Source of the DNA: Mesostigma viride
Lineage: Eukaryota > Streptophyta > Mesostigmatophyceae > Mesostigmatales > Mesostigmataceae
Direction of reading: 5' to 3'
DNA: 64,000 nucleotides
NCBI GenBank assembly: GCA_009746045.1
Contig: RPFO01000937.1
Span: 1 to 64,000, forward strand
This document shows, piece by piece, positions 48,401 through 58,522 of this stretch. Positions within the stretch are counted from its first letter, which is position 1, and every line of letters starts with the position of its first letter. The notes below the pieces were generated by a model. That model saw only the letters and a program-made list of their open reading frames with translations, was not told where the DNA came from and ran no database searches. The translations under genes and the position numbers were made by a program.

Positions 48401-49596
48401 ATCACCATTCTAACCACCACACATTACGAAAAGCAAGAAGAAATTATAATAATAATAATAAGAAATTATAAGAAGAAGAAATAATAATAATAAACAAGCA
48501 CAAAGTTGACTGCACATGCGACTGTACCAGTAGGCACGTAGCAAATTTTAGCTGCAGCTTCAATTTCAACTTCATTGCAATTGCAAGTGTGACTGCATGT
48601 GTAATTGCACTACCAATGCCTAATGCCCACTGCATGTGCCCAGTGCGAATGCAATTCAAAAGCAACATGCAATCGAAATTACAGCTGAAGCCGGCTATTA
48701 ACAAAGATATTTAAAGCAGTTGTTAACTACAGAGACCCAATGAAAATGCAAATGCAATGAAAAAGCAACAGAAGTTGAAGCCACTGCCACTCTACCTGCC
48801 GACAGTAACACCACCGCCAGCACCCACTCATATCCCAACGACAAGGAAATAGAATTGCCCAAAGCCAGACATACATTGGGACGCATAAGCAAACGGCAAC
48901 GCAAGCGCACATGCAAATGTATACGCAAAGGCAAAGGCAAAGGCAAACGCAAACGCAAACGCAAACGCAAGCTTGTCATGTACCTACGCTTAACTGCAAA
49001 CGCAAACTGTGCACGAAGCAAAAAGATTGGATGGCCAAGATCATGGCAAATACGAGGGCCGAAAACAATCCAACTTCATCTAAATGTCCGAAATCCTCAC
49101 GACGTTTCGATGCGCGCTTGAATGTCGAAGGCCTGCGCCGATTATCGATCATAAGTCGAATGTGTAATTGTCGGCTTATGAGAACTGCTTTGCGACAGTA
49201 TCACGTCAGGCCGTTCCTGTGCAGCCATTTTCCCTGTGCAGCGGGTGGACAACGTTCACTTTCCGCATTATTCATGGCTATCGAAGTTAATTCTTACCGA
49301 CCCCGGCTGCCATGGCCACTGGCCACGCATATCAAGTTCAGGTATTCCCGACCTGTAGCGCAGCAGATTTCTGTTGGAAGGCATCCTAAGCATCGTGATA
49401 AAAGAAATCCGAACAATAGACATTCATGCTGCATCTAAGGACATTATGGCATTTGTATATACTGCAAGTACATGTATCGACATTGCCGTGATTGCTAACC
49501 CCGACTCACCATGAACAGGAACTTTCCCTCTGCCTCCATGAAATGTACTTCGTGAAATGTACTGTAATACATATGATGTACTACGATGATAATCAT

Positions 49597-50209
49597 CCCA
49601 GCAAAGCCATAGTACACCTTCCGTTTCGACCGCCATGTCGGCCACTAGTCCGGATAGCTCAATGTGCACCTGACCTTGACACTAATCGCACAAACAGCCA
49701 CAATTTTGCAAGCAAGAAGACATGGCTACCTCGGCATTTCATGAAATGTACTTCGTGAAATGCATTTCGTGAAATGTACTAAGGAACGTGATTGGCCGGC
49801 GTTCGCTCGCCAAATCTCGCAAAATGTACTAAGGCACGTGATTGGTCCCGCAAAATGTACTAAGGAACGTGATTGGCCGGCGAAGATTCTGTTTGCTGCA
49901 ATTAAAATTCCCTACAGAATCTTCGCCGGCCAATCACGTTCCTTAGTACATTTTGCGGGACCAATCACGTGCCTTAGTACATTTTGCGAGATTTGGCGAG
50001 CGAACGCCGGCCAATCACGTTCCTTAGTACATTTCACGAAATGCATTTCACGAAGTACATTTCATGAAATGCCGAGGTAGCCATGTCTTCTTGCTTGCAA
50101 AATTGTGGCTGTTTGTGCGATTAGTGTCAAGGTCAGGTGCACATTGAGCTATCCGGACTAGTGGCCGACATGGCGGTCGAAACGGAAGGTGTGCTATGGC
50201 TTTGCTGGG
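49597..50209. repeat. 613-bp foldback inside transposon copy 2
   Basis: Same palindrome as 26521-27133. One internal base differs so that the arms match slightly better here (CCTTAGTACATTTTGCG at about 49971 against CCTTGG in copy 1). Confidence 0.8.
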
Positions 50210-50643
50210 ACATAATCGTGGCTATCTGCTTCCTGGCTTTCGCTATCATGGTGATGGGACACCATGGGAAGCGCAAGTTCGCAGCCATAGTGCTAAGCGG
50301 CAGCACCCATGCCGGCAGCCTAGTGACCGACGAGACGTTCGACTGTAAGTGCGGCCACGAGTGCATGAAGCCCATTAGAATATCACATCTCCAGGCATTG
50401 CGAAGCGCCTGGTTTTCGCCCGGGCGGAAGCAAGAGGACAGGAAGGCGGCGATAAAGCAGCAGCTGCACCAGGGGGGGTACGACGCCATAACCACGATGT
50501 CGTCATCTACTCGTCACAAGTTCGTTCATGGCGCTGGTTTTCGGTTCGTTCTCGACGGGGGAGTCAAGGATATGAACATAGGGTTTGTGACCCCTTTTCA
50601 CTTTCGCGTTTCACTTTCGAGGCGGCCTTCAGGCACTGCCTGA
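50170..50643 (+). CDS. Possible exon of a transposon protein (Cys-rich motif), copy 2
   Basis: Counterpart of 27094-27567 with the same CKCGHECMKPI and RKQEDRKAAIKQQL. Near residue 130 this copy reads HGAGFRF where copy 1 reads HCAGCRF; the copy 1 form keeps two Cys that could bind metal. Confidence 0.35.
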   Translation: MAVETEGVLWLCWDIIVAICFLAFAIMVMGHHGKRKFAAIVLSGSTHAGSLVTDETFDCKCGHECMKPIRISHLQALRSAWFSPGRKQEDRKAAIKQQLHQGGYDAITTMSSSTRHKFVHGAGFRFVLDGGVKDMNIGFVTPFHFRVSLSRRPSGTA

Positions 50644-51071
50644 AAATTAGCAACCACGTTTGGAACTCTTCGGACCACCTGTGAAACTAATCACATTTGA
50701 TGATGTGCTGGCGGGCCTGGGCATCGCATTTGAGCATTACTTCGAGCAGGGCTCAACAAGCTCGATTCGCCAACTCAACCCGAAGAAGCCCTAAGCTGCG
50801 GTAAGACATATATTTGTGTGGATGGCTCTTGATATCATGCTGAATTTCTAGTCTTCTCTAGGTGGACAGTTCATGTGCAGCCATACAGGTCATCCATGTG
50901 TGTTTTAACCATGTTGCATGTGCCACAGATATTATGAGCAGTATTTACTAAGTGTGCTGGAGTCGTTGTTGCATGCTTGTTGTATTTCACAGTTCACGCC
51001 TGCATGAACGCATCGTTGATACTAATGATTATTCATATTGCATGACTGTTCTATTGGGGACGCCGCGCTTG

Positions 51072-52832
51072 ATGTCACAACGTGGCCGAAAGGGTGCATC
51101 CACCGCTGACGGCCGGTGGGTGAAATCGATGGACGCATTTCCGAAGAAGCCAGCCGCGGGCCACACCCATGGCGCGGGCGGGGGCGCGGGCGGGGGCGGG
51201 GGCGGGGGAGAAGGCGCGGGTGCGGGCGCGGGCGCCACCCAAGACGCGGGCGCGGGCGCGGGCCCGGGCGGGGGCGGGGGCGGGGGCGCAGGCGCCGGCG
51301 CGGGTGCGGGCGCGGGCGCCACCCAAGGCGCGCGCGCGGGCGCGGGCGGGGGTGGGGGCGCAGGCGCCGGCGCGGGTGCGGGCGCGGGCGCCACCGCCGA
51401 CTTGGATGATGAGCCAGCAACCGAAGCCGAGAGGGAGAGGCACCGCTCTTCGAAGGTGTTCGATCTCGAAGTGTTTTGGGGCCCGGATATGACCGTGTAT
51501 GTCCGCTGGCGCCTAGCCGCATCGGAGACGTTGGTAAATGCACCGGTGAACAAGTGGCAGCCCACAGGGCCTAATGGCGAGGCTTGTGACGGGGTCACGC
51601 CCATTGGGTACACCCCGCAGGGAGATCCTGTCTATGGGTGCCTCCTCATAGAGCGTGGCAAGGCCCCCAAAGGAAGTCCTGGTCTAGTGCCGCTTTTTGA
51701 ATGGGACGAGGGCGGTGCCAGGAGATGTACCTGCGCTAGCCTTCACAGCCTTTTTCCTGACATCGTCGCCGCTGAGAAGCAGCAGTTGCTGGACGGATGG
51801 ATTGAGCAGGTGCCAAAGTCCGTGGAGGATGTGCGTGCCAACAACGAGAATCTGTTCGACATCATGGAGCAAAAGCTCAAAGAGAAGCGTGAACTGCAAG
51901 CGAACAAGGCGGTACCCTTACCGCTGCGATCTGCAGGCGACCAGTCGGTTGCGCGGGCAACACGAGCACTGAGGCTGCCCATAAAACAAGTAATCTCACA
52001 CGTCGCTTGCCCTGCCCGCGAGATTCAAGCGCAGATCAACCGCGCATGTGCGCCCGCTGCGCGAGGGAGCACATCAACGGCAACGCCCGCTTTGCGCACA
52101 CTGATTTCCGGCAGGCACACCTTCAAGGTGAATGGAAGCCTCATACGACGCAGCGACCTACTCGTTGTTAAGCGGCCAGCCGTCACCTGCGGGCAGGGAA
52201 TGCCGTGGGCACCACACATGCTGGTGAAGGTCCTTGATCTGGAAGGCGATCGCACGGAGCGTGACAGCATTGTCGCCTCTCCTTACTACGCACCGTCGTG
52301 GACGGGCCAGTTTTCTAGAGTGACATTAGGTGGCGGCAGCGCAGGGATGACGGTCCCCATTTCTGATGTACACCTGCAGCACTGGACAGTGGGCGGTACG
52401 GCAGAGGTGCACCAGCCTGAGCTGATCAGTACCGGCAAACTGTCAGCTGCCACGGTGGCGGCGTTGAAAGAGCACCCGCAGATTGACTTTGAGCATTACA
52501 AGACTGCCACCGCCGCCAGGGCAGCAGCAAAGGATGACTGCAATGCCTACTTTGCCGAGCATGGAGCACGTGCGCTTATCGGGATGCGCCTGTGTGCCCT
52601 GTTTCCGGGGATAGCGAGGAAGAGGGAGCGCTTCCATGGCTGGGTCACTAAGGTTCAGGAAAGGGGAGGTCACCTGCTCATCAAGGCGATGTGGGCTGAT
52701 GGGCAGTATGAGGACTATCATGCCCTGGCGGAGGTGACGCAGTTCGTGTGCGGCTGCCCACACCCAGTCGAGGCATTTGGCCGCGCTCGCTTCTTTCCAC
52801 AGGAGCTAGGCTGGCACCGTGAACGCAGGTGA
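51072..52832 (+). CDS. Main transposon ORF, intact (586 residues), function unknown
   Basis: ATG 51072 is chosen because the frame before it is short and starts with GTG; in-frame ATGs at 50973 and 51042 also exist and an upstream exon is possible. Residues about 35-110 are a Gly/Ala repeat. The rest looks folded: FDLEVFWGPDMTVYVRWRL, CDGVTPIGYTPQGDPVYGCLL, a CTCASLHSLFPDI segment, LISGRHTFKVNGSLIRRSDL, and FHGWVTKVQERGGHLLIKAMW close to the end. I see no DDE triad or helicase/Rep motif. It could be an accessory or DNA-binding protein. Confidence 0.55.
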   Translation: MSQRGRKGASTADGRWVKSMDAFPKKPAAGHTHGAGGGAGGGGGGGEGAGAGAGATQDAGAGAGPGGGGGGGAGAGAGAGAGATQGARAGAGGGGGAGAGAGAGAGATADLDDEPATEAERERHRSSKVFDLEVFWGPDMTVYVRWRLAASETLVNAPVNKWQPTGPNGEACDGVTPIGYTPQGDPVYGCLLIERGKAPKGSPGLVPLFEWDEGGARRCTCASLHSLFPDIVAAEKQQLLDGWIEQVPKSVEDVRANNENLFDIMEQKLKEKRELQANKAVPLPLRSAGDQSVARATRALRLPIKQVISHVACPAREIQAQINRACAPAARGSTSTATPALRTLISGRHTFKVNGSLIRRSDLLVVKRPAVTCGQGMPWAPHMLVKVLDLEGDRTERDSIVASPYYAPSWTGQFSRVTLGGGSAGMTVPISDVHLQHWTVGGTAEVHQPELISTGKLSAATVAALKEHPQIDFEHYKTATAARAAAKDDCNAYFAEHGARALIGMRLCALFPGIARKRERFHGWVTKVQERGGHLLIKAMWADGQYEDYHALAEVTQFVCGCPHPVEAFGRARFFPQELGWHRERR

Positions 52833-53488
52833 TGGCACCCACATAGACGATGCCGTCCCTGCTGTGCACAGTGACAGTGAAGGCGGGGAGGAGGAGGAAG
52901 AGGGAGAGAAAGAGGGGGAGAAAGAGGGGGAGGAGGAGGGAGGAGGAGGGAGAGGGGGAGGGAGAGGGGAGGGAGAATGGGAGGGGGAGGGGGAGGAGGA
53001 AGAGGGAGAGGGAGAGGGAGAGGAGGATGCGGAATGGGAGCCGGGGATGACTGGTAGATGAGACGGTGCCATCTACCGGCGCATGGAATGAAGTGGTAGA
53101 CAAGTTTACTCATGGTTGTCGGCAAGTAGAGCATGCACGCCTGGCCTAGCTGAATTTAAATCAATGAGTTGAGTTTGGAGAGGCTGCATTTTGCTTGGAT
53201 GAAGAATGTGTTAGCATGGCCAAACTTTTATGGCTTGTAGCCAAATCCTCTTGGGGTATGTGCACAGTGTACTAGCGGTGTTGTGCAATTGCGAGGATTC
53301 CTGTCTTGTAGCGATGTGGCCTCTCACCCTGCAGCCTGGTAGATGTGTTGGCATGCAGCCACCCATCATTGGTCATCCGATCTGGTGTGATTTGCATTTG
53401 CACACCTTGTATTAAGGCCATGATATGATGATGTCTTGTTATTTTTAATGTGTATATGCGAAAAGAGGCATAATATGCTTGTATATAG
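52833..53488. other. Transposon 3' region with GGA-rich tract, copy 2
   Basis: Purine-rich GGGAGG repeats (52888-53030) shorter than in copy 1, then AT-rich sequence without a gene. Confidence 0.6.
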
Positions 53489-54190
53489 TGCTAGCAAATG
53501 TCACTACCTTTACCTATGCCTGACCTTACAAGTTGAGGATGGTCTAATGTAGTGGCAAACAGGTTATTTACAACAATTCACAGTTTTCTGACATAGTTTG
53601 AGGCAACTATACTTACCAAAATGCTTGAAAAAGGCAAAAATTGCACCATTTATGCTAGCAAACGTCACTATTTTGAGATCAAACTGGGCCCAAACTTGGC
53701 CCATGGTCTAATCTAGTGGTGTTTAGGTTGCTTCCAACATTTCATAGCTTTCTGACATAGTTTGATATTGTTTAGTAGCTTACACTGAGCAAAATGCTTG
53801 AAAATGGCAAAAAATGCACCATTTATGCTAGCAAACGTCACTATTTTGACGTCAGACTGAGCCCAAACTTGGCCCATGGTCTAATCTAGTGGTGTTTAGG
53901 TTGCTTCCAATATTTCATAGCTTTATGACGTAGTTTGATATTGTTTAGTAGCTTACACTGAGCAAAATGCTTGAAAATGGCAAAAAATGCAGTATTTATG
54001 CTAGCAAACGTCACTATTTTGAGTTCAGATTGACCCCAAACTTTGTGCATGGTCTATTCTAGTGGTAATTAGGTTGCTTGCAAATATCCATGATGGTTTG
54101 ACGTGATTTAGTACTGTTTCCTATTTATTACTATTTAATTTAACAAAAAATGACAAAAATGTACCTTCATTGCTAGCAAATGTCACAAAG
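53489..54190. repeat. Subterminal tandem repeats, copy 2
   Basis: Same ATGCTAGCAAACGTCACTATTTTGA-type units as in copy 1, with starter words at about 53653, 53826 and 53999. Confidence 0.75.
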
Positions 54191-54335
54191 ATGACGTCCG
54201 ATCGATACCAAACTTTGTACGAGGTCTATTTTGGTTGCAAACATCATGCATGACAATTTTCAGCATAAAAAGACAAACTTCGGTACGAAGTACATTTTGC
54301 GTGCTGGAGTACATTCTTAATGGCTGGTAGGGACA

Positions 54336-55363
54336 GCGATCGCTTTCGAGCTGACCAGGACAGACTACTAACAATGGCACGCAACGCGACAACGCCTCTT
54401 CTACAGTCTATTAGCAAAGAAGACGTATCAGTGATCCAAACCATTTTGTCCAACATGGAACTTGAAAAGGAGCTAGGTGTGTCTCCGACGCCCATTGCGG
54501 TATTGGACACAAAGGATGCAGGTAAAAGGGGGGGGTCGACGAACGATGACAAGAAGGCCATAACAGTCCGCTCAGAGGCGGGTAGCACCTCTAGCTCCGG
54601 CGCGGGAAAGAGGCCGTTTTATGCGATGGCAAATGGTCAAATTTTAGATGCCATTCAGGCTGCAGGTTTGATTTCAGAACGTGCGTTATCTAGAGCCATG
54701 AAGACCGCTTTGGGCCAAATCCGTGCCAGGGGCGGTCCTTCTTCTATTACAGCCGCGGAGTTAACATCCGCGTTACGACGAGCGACGCGTGCGATCGGTA
54801 AGCAGAAGATCCAAGATCTGCGAGCTTTTAATGATGAGGACCTAATCAAACACACCAATAAAATGAGAAAGGCTTATCTAGAAGCGAGAGACAAATACAA
54901 GTTGGACAATGGCAAGGATTGGTCGAGTGAAATGAACACGAAGGTTGCGAAGGACTTACTATCTAAGTCGCTGATCGAGGAGGGTATAGATCCTAACGGG
55001 GCATTGGATCGATGGTTGGTAGTGAAGCAAGACATCGATCGAAAGGAAAATGGCAATCATGGAGGAGGAGGGGTGTCAGAACCCGGGAATGCCATGAAAA
55101 TTAATCTAAACATGGGAGGCGCGTCTGGTTCCGGCGCGGGAAATGGGTTGGATACGGCCAAAGAAGATCCGATCGAATCCGATTCGGAGGAACACTCGTC
55201 AAAACAGAAACGATACGCTCGTTCTGGCCATACCAAGAAGCACCGTCCGGCCTCCTCGACCGTCAAGCGCAAGCACCGCGCCAAGTCCGCCCCGTCATCC
55301 GGCTCCTCCTCGCGGCAGCGGTGTTCCCACTCCCTCGGCGCCAACGCCGTCCTATGCGCCTAA
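54336..55363 (+). pseudogene. 3' part of the transposon-interrupted Ala/Gly-rich protein gene
   Basis: Continues the 44075-45704 frame (Asp-Ser-Asp at the junction). Helical and charged (SKEDVSVIQTILSNMELEKE, EDLIKHTNKMRKAYLEARDK) with two Gly/Ser linkers, then a strongly basic C-terminus (HTKKHRPASSTVKRKHRAKS) that could bind DNA. An alternative frame near 55260-55397 gives a different Pro-rich end, so the exact stop is uncertain. Confidence 0.7.
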
Positions 55364-55412
55364 CCGGCCCGCGAAATTCTGTCCACTCCCGTTGTGAGTG
55401 TCCCTGCGAACG

Positions 55413-56009
55413 ATGGAGCCCGCCCCGGACGTCGCCCCCGAACTCGTCTGCCGTCTCTGCGGCGACTCCTCGGCCGCCAAGCCCCTCGACTGGAAGTCCC
55501 TCTGCAAGGCCTGTCGCAAGGCCGAGGGGAAGAAGTTCAAGGCGTCCAAGGAGGGCTACTTCCGCAACCAGGTCCACTCCCTGCACAAGACCAACCGCCG
55601 TTCCGGTCGTCGCCAGGTGTCCCTCACCGCGCGGGACCTGGCCGAGATATGGGACCAGCAGGGCGGTCTGTGCGCCATCACCGCGTTAGAGATGACGCAC
55701 GCGCCCGACTCCGGTCCCGGCCCGTCGGGCCGATCCGCGACTGTCGATCTCATCGACCCGAAGGCCGGCGTCGTCAAGGGGAACGTCCGTCTCGTCTGTC
55801 GCCGCGTCAAGCGCATGAAGGGCAACGATGACGTCGACTCGTTCCTCGACTTCTGCGCCCTGATTGGCGACCGATCCGCGGCACCGTCCACTAGTGCCGT
55901 CAAAGCCGACACGGCCGACGAAAACGACACGAACATGTCGGTCGATCGTGTCGGCTCGGCCGCCCACACGTCCTGGGCCGACATCCAGGACGACATCGAG
56001 GAAGTATAA
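55413..56009 (+). CDS. HNH/EndoVII-like nuclease with N-terminal zinc motif
   Basis: 198 residues from ATG 55413 (a GTG 15 bp upstream is not needed). Zinc pairs CRLCGD and CKACRKAEGKK frame the first 45 residues. The core has LCAITALEMTH, then VDLIDPKAGVVKGNVRLVCRRVKRMK, the layout of phage T4 endonuclease VII-like HNH proteins (C.ITG...., D.....G..GNV..VC...N.MK). The usual central His pair is not obvious, so activity is uncertain. The C-terminus is acidic. Confidence 0.6.
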   Translation: MEPAPDVAPELVCRLCGDSSAAKPLDWKSLCKACRKAEGKKFKASKEGYFRNQVHSLHKTNRRSGRRQVSLTARDLAEIWDQQGGLCAITALEMTHAPDSGPGPSGRSATVDLIDPKAGVVKGNVRLVCRRVKRMKGNDDVDSFLDFCALIGDRSAAPSTSAVKADTADENDTNMSVDRVGSAAHTSWADIQDDIEEV

Positions 56010-56010
56010 A
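56005..56010 (+). promoter_or_regulatory. TATA box upstream of the ssDNA-binding protein gene
   Basis: TATAAA overlapping the stop codon of the HNH gene, about 62 bp before ATG 56073. The following leader is pyrimidine-rich (CTTTCTCTCCACCTACCTCC). Confidence 0.45.
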
Positions 56011-56072
56011 GGTCGCCCCGTGCGTTGTCCGAGCTCGTTCCTTTCTCTCCACCTACCTCCACACTCCTCAGA

Positions 56073-56842
56073 ATGGCCTCCACCATCGTCCTTTTCGACG
56101 ACTTCGATGCGGACAAGGTCTTGTACAAGGACCCCAAGCGGTCCGGGCGGGGTCCGTCGGGCCCAGGCGCCCTCTCCGTGTACATGTCCTACGGCGTCGA
56201 CGGCACGCCCATCCGCATCCAGACCCCGCGCATGCGCGCGCCGTTCGGCATCAGCTCCTTCGATCCCAAGCCCGGGACCAACGACATCCGCAAGTACACT
56301 CTGGACCTCTCGTTCGACCGCCACACCACCGAGGGGTCGGACAACGCGCTCTTTTACGAGATGTGGACGGGGCTCGACGACCGCAACAAGAAGCAGTCGC
56401 ATTCCAAGTGCGTGGAATGGTTCGGCAAGAAGATGAGCGACGAACTCATCGGGGAGCTGTACACGTCGGCCATCAAGCCCTCGAAGAAGGAGGAGTACCC
56501 CCCCACGCTCAAGTGCAACGTCCTTTCCGCGACGGCCAATTCCAGTGCCGCTTCTTTGACGAGAACCGCCAGCCCGCCACCTTCGCGGACGTGCAGAAGG
56601 GCTGTGACGTGCAAGTCATCCTGGAGGTGTCGCGCATGTGGTTCATGGACAAGCAGTTTGGGTGCACGCCCGTGGTGCAGTCGCTGCAGTTCTTCCCGTC
56701 GAACCGCATGCCCGACGAGTACTGCTTCGTGGACCGCGGGGTCGCGAACCGCTCGCCGTCCGAGGGTGCGGAGGCCGAGGGGTCGGACGACGAGACGGTC
56801 CGCGAGAACAAGCGGTTGAGAGCGTCCTCGGACTCGGACTGA
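56073..56842 (+). CDS. DUF5871-type ssDNA-binding protein, frame broken near 56521
   Basis: The first frame from ATG 56073 (MASTIVLFDDFDADKVLYKD ... KYTLDLSFD) is sound to about codon 150. After CNV the sound continuation (FRDGQFQCRFFDENRQPATF, then VSRMWFMDKQFGCTPVVQSL) is in the -1 frame; one missing C near 56521-56523 accounts for it. The RxWFMDKQFG motif is characteristic of the DUF5871 family of large DNA viruses, regarded as a candidate ssDNA-binding protein. The C-terminus is acidic, as in many SSBs. About 256 residues if joined. Confidence 0.75.
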
Positions 56843-56880
56843 GCGGAAAATATATGTCCGTATGTAGTATTATCGAACCG

Positions 56881-57306
56881 ATGTTATCCGATTCCCTAAT
56901 AAAATCCTTTTTGGTGGGTTCCTCTGCCCCCATGGGCGCGTTGTTGCCATTGTACTTGTCCGCCGTCCGTTCCGTGGGCGTCCCGGCCCAGCCGGCGCAC
57001 ACGGAATGGGTCATATTCCTAGTCATGATCGTGTTAGGCGTAGGAAACCTCGCGGCCGTGCGTTGGACTCGCGAGTACAACAAGCACATTAGCAGCGACA
57101 GGAAGTTCGTGTACGCGGGCGCGATCGCCGGTCTGACGATAGGTCTGCTCGTGGCCGCGTCCGGTTTCCACCTGTCGTACTTCCCGGGATGGTCGATCGC
57201 CGGCCACGCGATCCCGATCGTCGCATCGACCGCGGCGTACTCGGCCTTGTTCCTGTACGTCCTCAAACCGCTCGACGCGCTCATGAACCAGGTGTGCGCT
57301 TCGTGA
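56881..57306 (+). CDS. Multi-pass membrane protein
   Basis: 141 residues from ATG 56881; an ATG at 56854 would add nine residues and lies inside the ATATAT promoter-like stretch. Four hydrophobic segments are visible (GALLPLYLSAVRSVGV, VIFLVMIVLGVGNLA, AIAGLTIGLLVAASGF, IPIVASTAAYSALFLYVL). The last resembles the small membrane protein at 5672-5911. Confidence 0.65.
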   Translation: MLSDSLIKSFLVGSSAPMGALLPLYLSAVRSVGVPAQPAHTEWVIFLVMIVLGVGNLAAVRWTREYNKHISSDRKFVYAGAIAGLTIGLLVAASGFHLSYFPGWSIAGHAIPIVASTAAYSALFLYVLKPLDALMNQVCAS

Positions 57307-57341
57307 GGGGTCGACAATCGCGCGGGATACGGTGCAATGTC

Positions 57342-57910
57342 ATGAAACGCAAGTGGAAGCAACTCGAGGCGGCGTTAGATGCGATCTACTCGCCCCGGTT
57401 GAAAAGGGCGCCCAACATCGACGGGATCTTGGCGCGCGACCCGGGGTTGGCGGCGATGACGAAAGAAATCATCCGCACGTTCTTCCGATCGGGGTATCCG
57501 TTGACCCTCGCGTCCTCTTGTTGGACGAACTGTTCCAAGAAGAGCCCGGACTTAGTCCGCGGACGCGCGACCGACTGAAAGAGACGTTCGCGTTCAGCGT
57601 GGACGAGGACGAGCCGCGCATCGTCCTGAACCCCGACTATTGGGCTTCGAGTCTTCCGGAAATGTTGAGAAGCGGATGCAAGTATACCCAGGACGGCGTG
57701 GACATGCCGAAACACGTCCCTCTGATCCTCGCGGGGGCGGTCGCGCACGAGATGCTGCACCTGATCGACGGCGAGGAAGACGTCCGGGACGTGTCGGACG
57801 TCAACTACGGCCACACGTCGACGTGGCTGTCCCTCATGAAACGGCATCTAGGGAGGGGCGGCGACGGGGATCCGACGAAGGAGATCAATTTCACGTTCCA
57901 ACTCGTCTGA
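57342..57910 (+). CDS. HExxH zinc metallopeptidase-like protein, frame broken near 57510
   Basis: The N-terminal part from ATG 57342 (MKRKWKQLEAALDAIYSPRL) continues after about codon 55 in the -1 frame (RVLLLDELFQEEPGLSPRTR). The second part contains VAHEMLHLIDGEED at 57743-57784, an HExxH site, followed by NYGHTSTWLSLMKRHLG with a possible third His ligand. About 189 residues if joined. Similar in layout to the larger HEMIH protein at 15194-16573, suggesting SprT/WLM-like proteases. Confidence 0.65.
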
Positions 57911-58025
57911 TGGATTACGTGTCGGTGTCGTTTTCTAGATCGCGTTCGCGGACCGCGCAAAGTAATCGCGTCTCGTAACGATTTAGTCGCGACGGCGACT
58001 CTCGACCACACAATCGAGACGAACC

Positions 58026-58490
58026 ATGGCAGCGAGAGCGAGTTCCTACGCGAGGCTGGTCTGCGTGAGTCAGCATGTGTCCAAATGCAGGAGGTGGTTG
58101 GAATCCGTGGAACGCGAGCGAGGGATCAAGATACAGCACGCCGGGAACGGCGGCGAAAAGGTTTTATTCACGTCCAAAGGCAAGCCGTTATACGTCGACG
58201 GGTTCACGTCGGACACCGACCCCCCTACGGTGTTCGAATACCACGGGGACTTTTGGCACGGGAACCCGGACAAGTTCGGGTTCTTCACCGAGCACCCCGT
58301 CAAGAACTGCTACCACGGCGAGCTGTACATCCGCACGATACGCAAAGAGGAGGAGATCTTGCGGATGGGCTATGCGTTGGAGACGAGGTGGGAATGCGAG
58401 GACGAGGGTCTGCCCGCGCCCAAGTGGAAGGTCCCTTCCAAGTTCCCGCTGACCGGTAAGCCCCGAGGCGGGAAGACGCGTTGGTCGTGA
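58026..58490 (+). CDS. Vsr/MutH-like PD-(D/E)XK endonuclease
   Basis: 154 residues from ATG 58026. The core is YVDGF (D58), then TVFEYHGDFWHGNP (E71, H73, and FWHG), then ELYIRTIRKEEEILRMGYALETRWE. This D...ExHGxxWHG...T..K...GY.....WE pattern matches the very-short-patch-repair-like nucleases in large DNA viruses and near mobile genes. It probably nicks mismatched or foreign DNA. All key residues are present. Confidence 0.75.
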   Translation: MAARASSYARLVCVSQHVSKCRRWLESVERERGIKIQHAGNGGEKVLFTSKGKPLYVDGFTSDTDPPTVFEYHGDFWHGNPDKFGFFTEHPVKNCYHGELYIRTIRKEEEILRMGYALETRWECEDEGLPAPKWKVPSKFPLTGKPRGGKTRWS

Positions 58491-58522
58491 AAAATCTCTC
58501 GGCACACAGTTATACGTCGAAG

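Larger units (their letters stand above)
45705..54332 (+). mobile_element. TIR DNA transposon, copy 2 (8,628 bp, 3-bp TSD ACA)
   Basis: Same family and orientation as copy 1. TIRs at 45705-45736 and 54301-54332, TSD ACA at 45702-45704 and 54333-54335. It lacks the SINE-like insertion and one 238-bp subterminal repeat, has a longer CCCACG array, and keeps the main ORF intact. The two copies agree almost base for base outside simple repeats, so the family moved recently. Confidence 0.9.
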
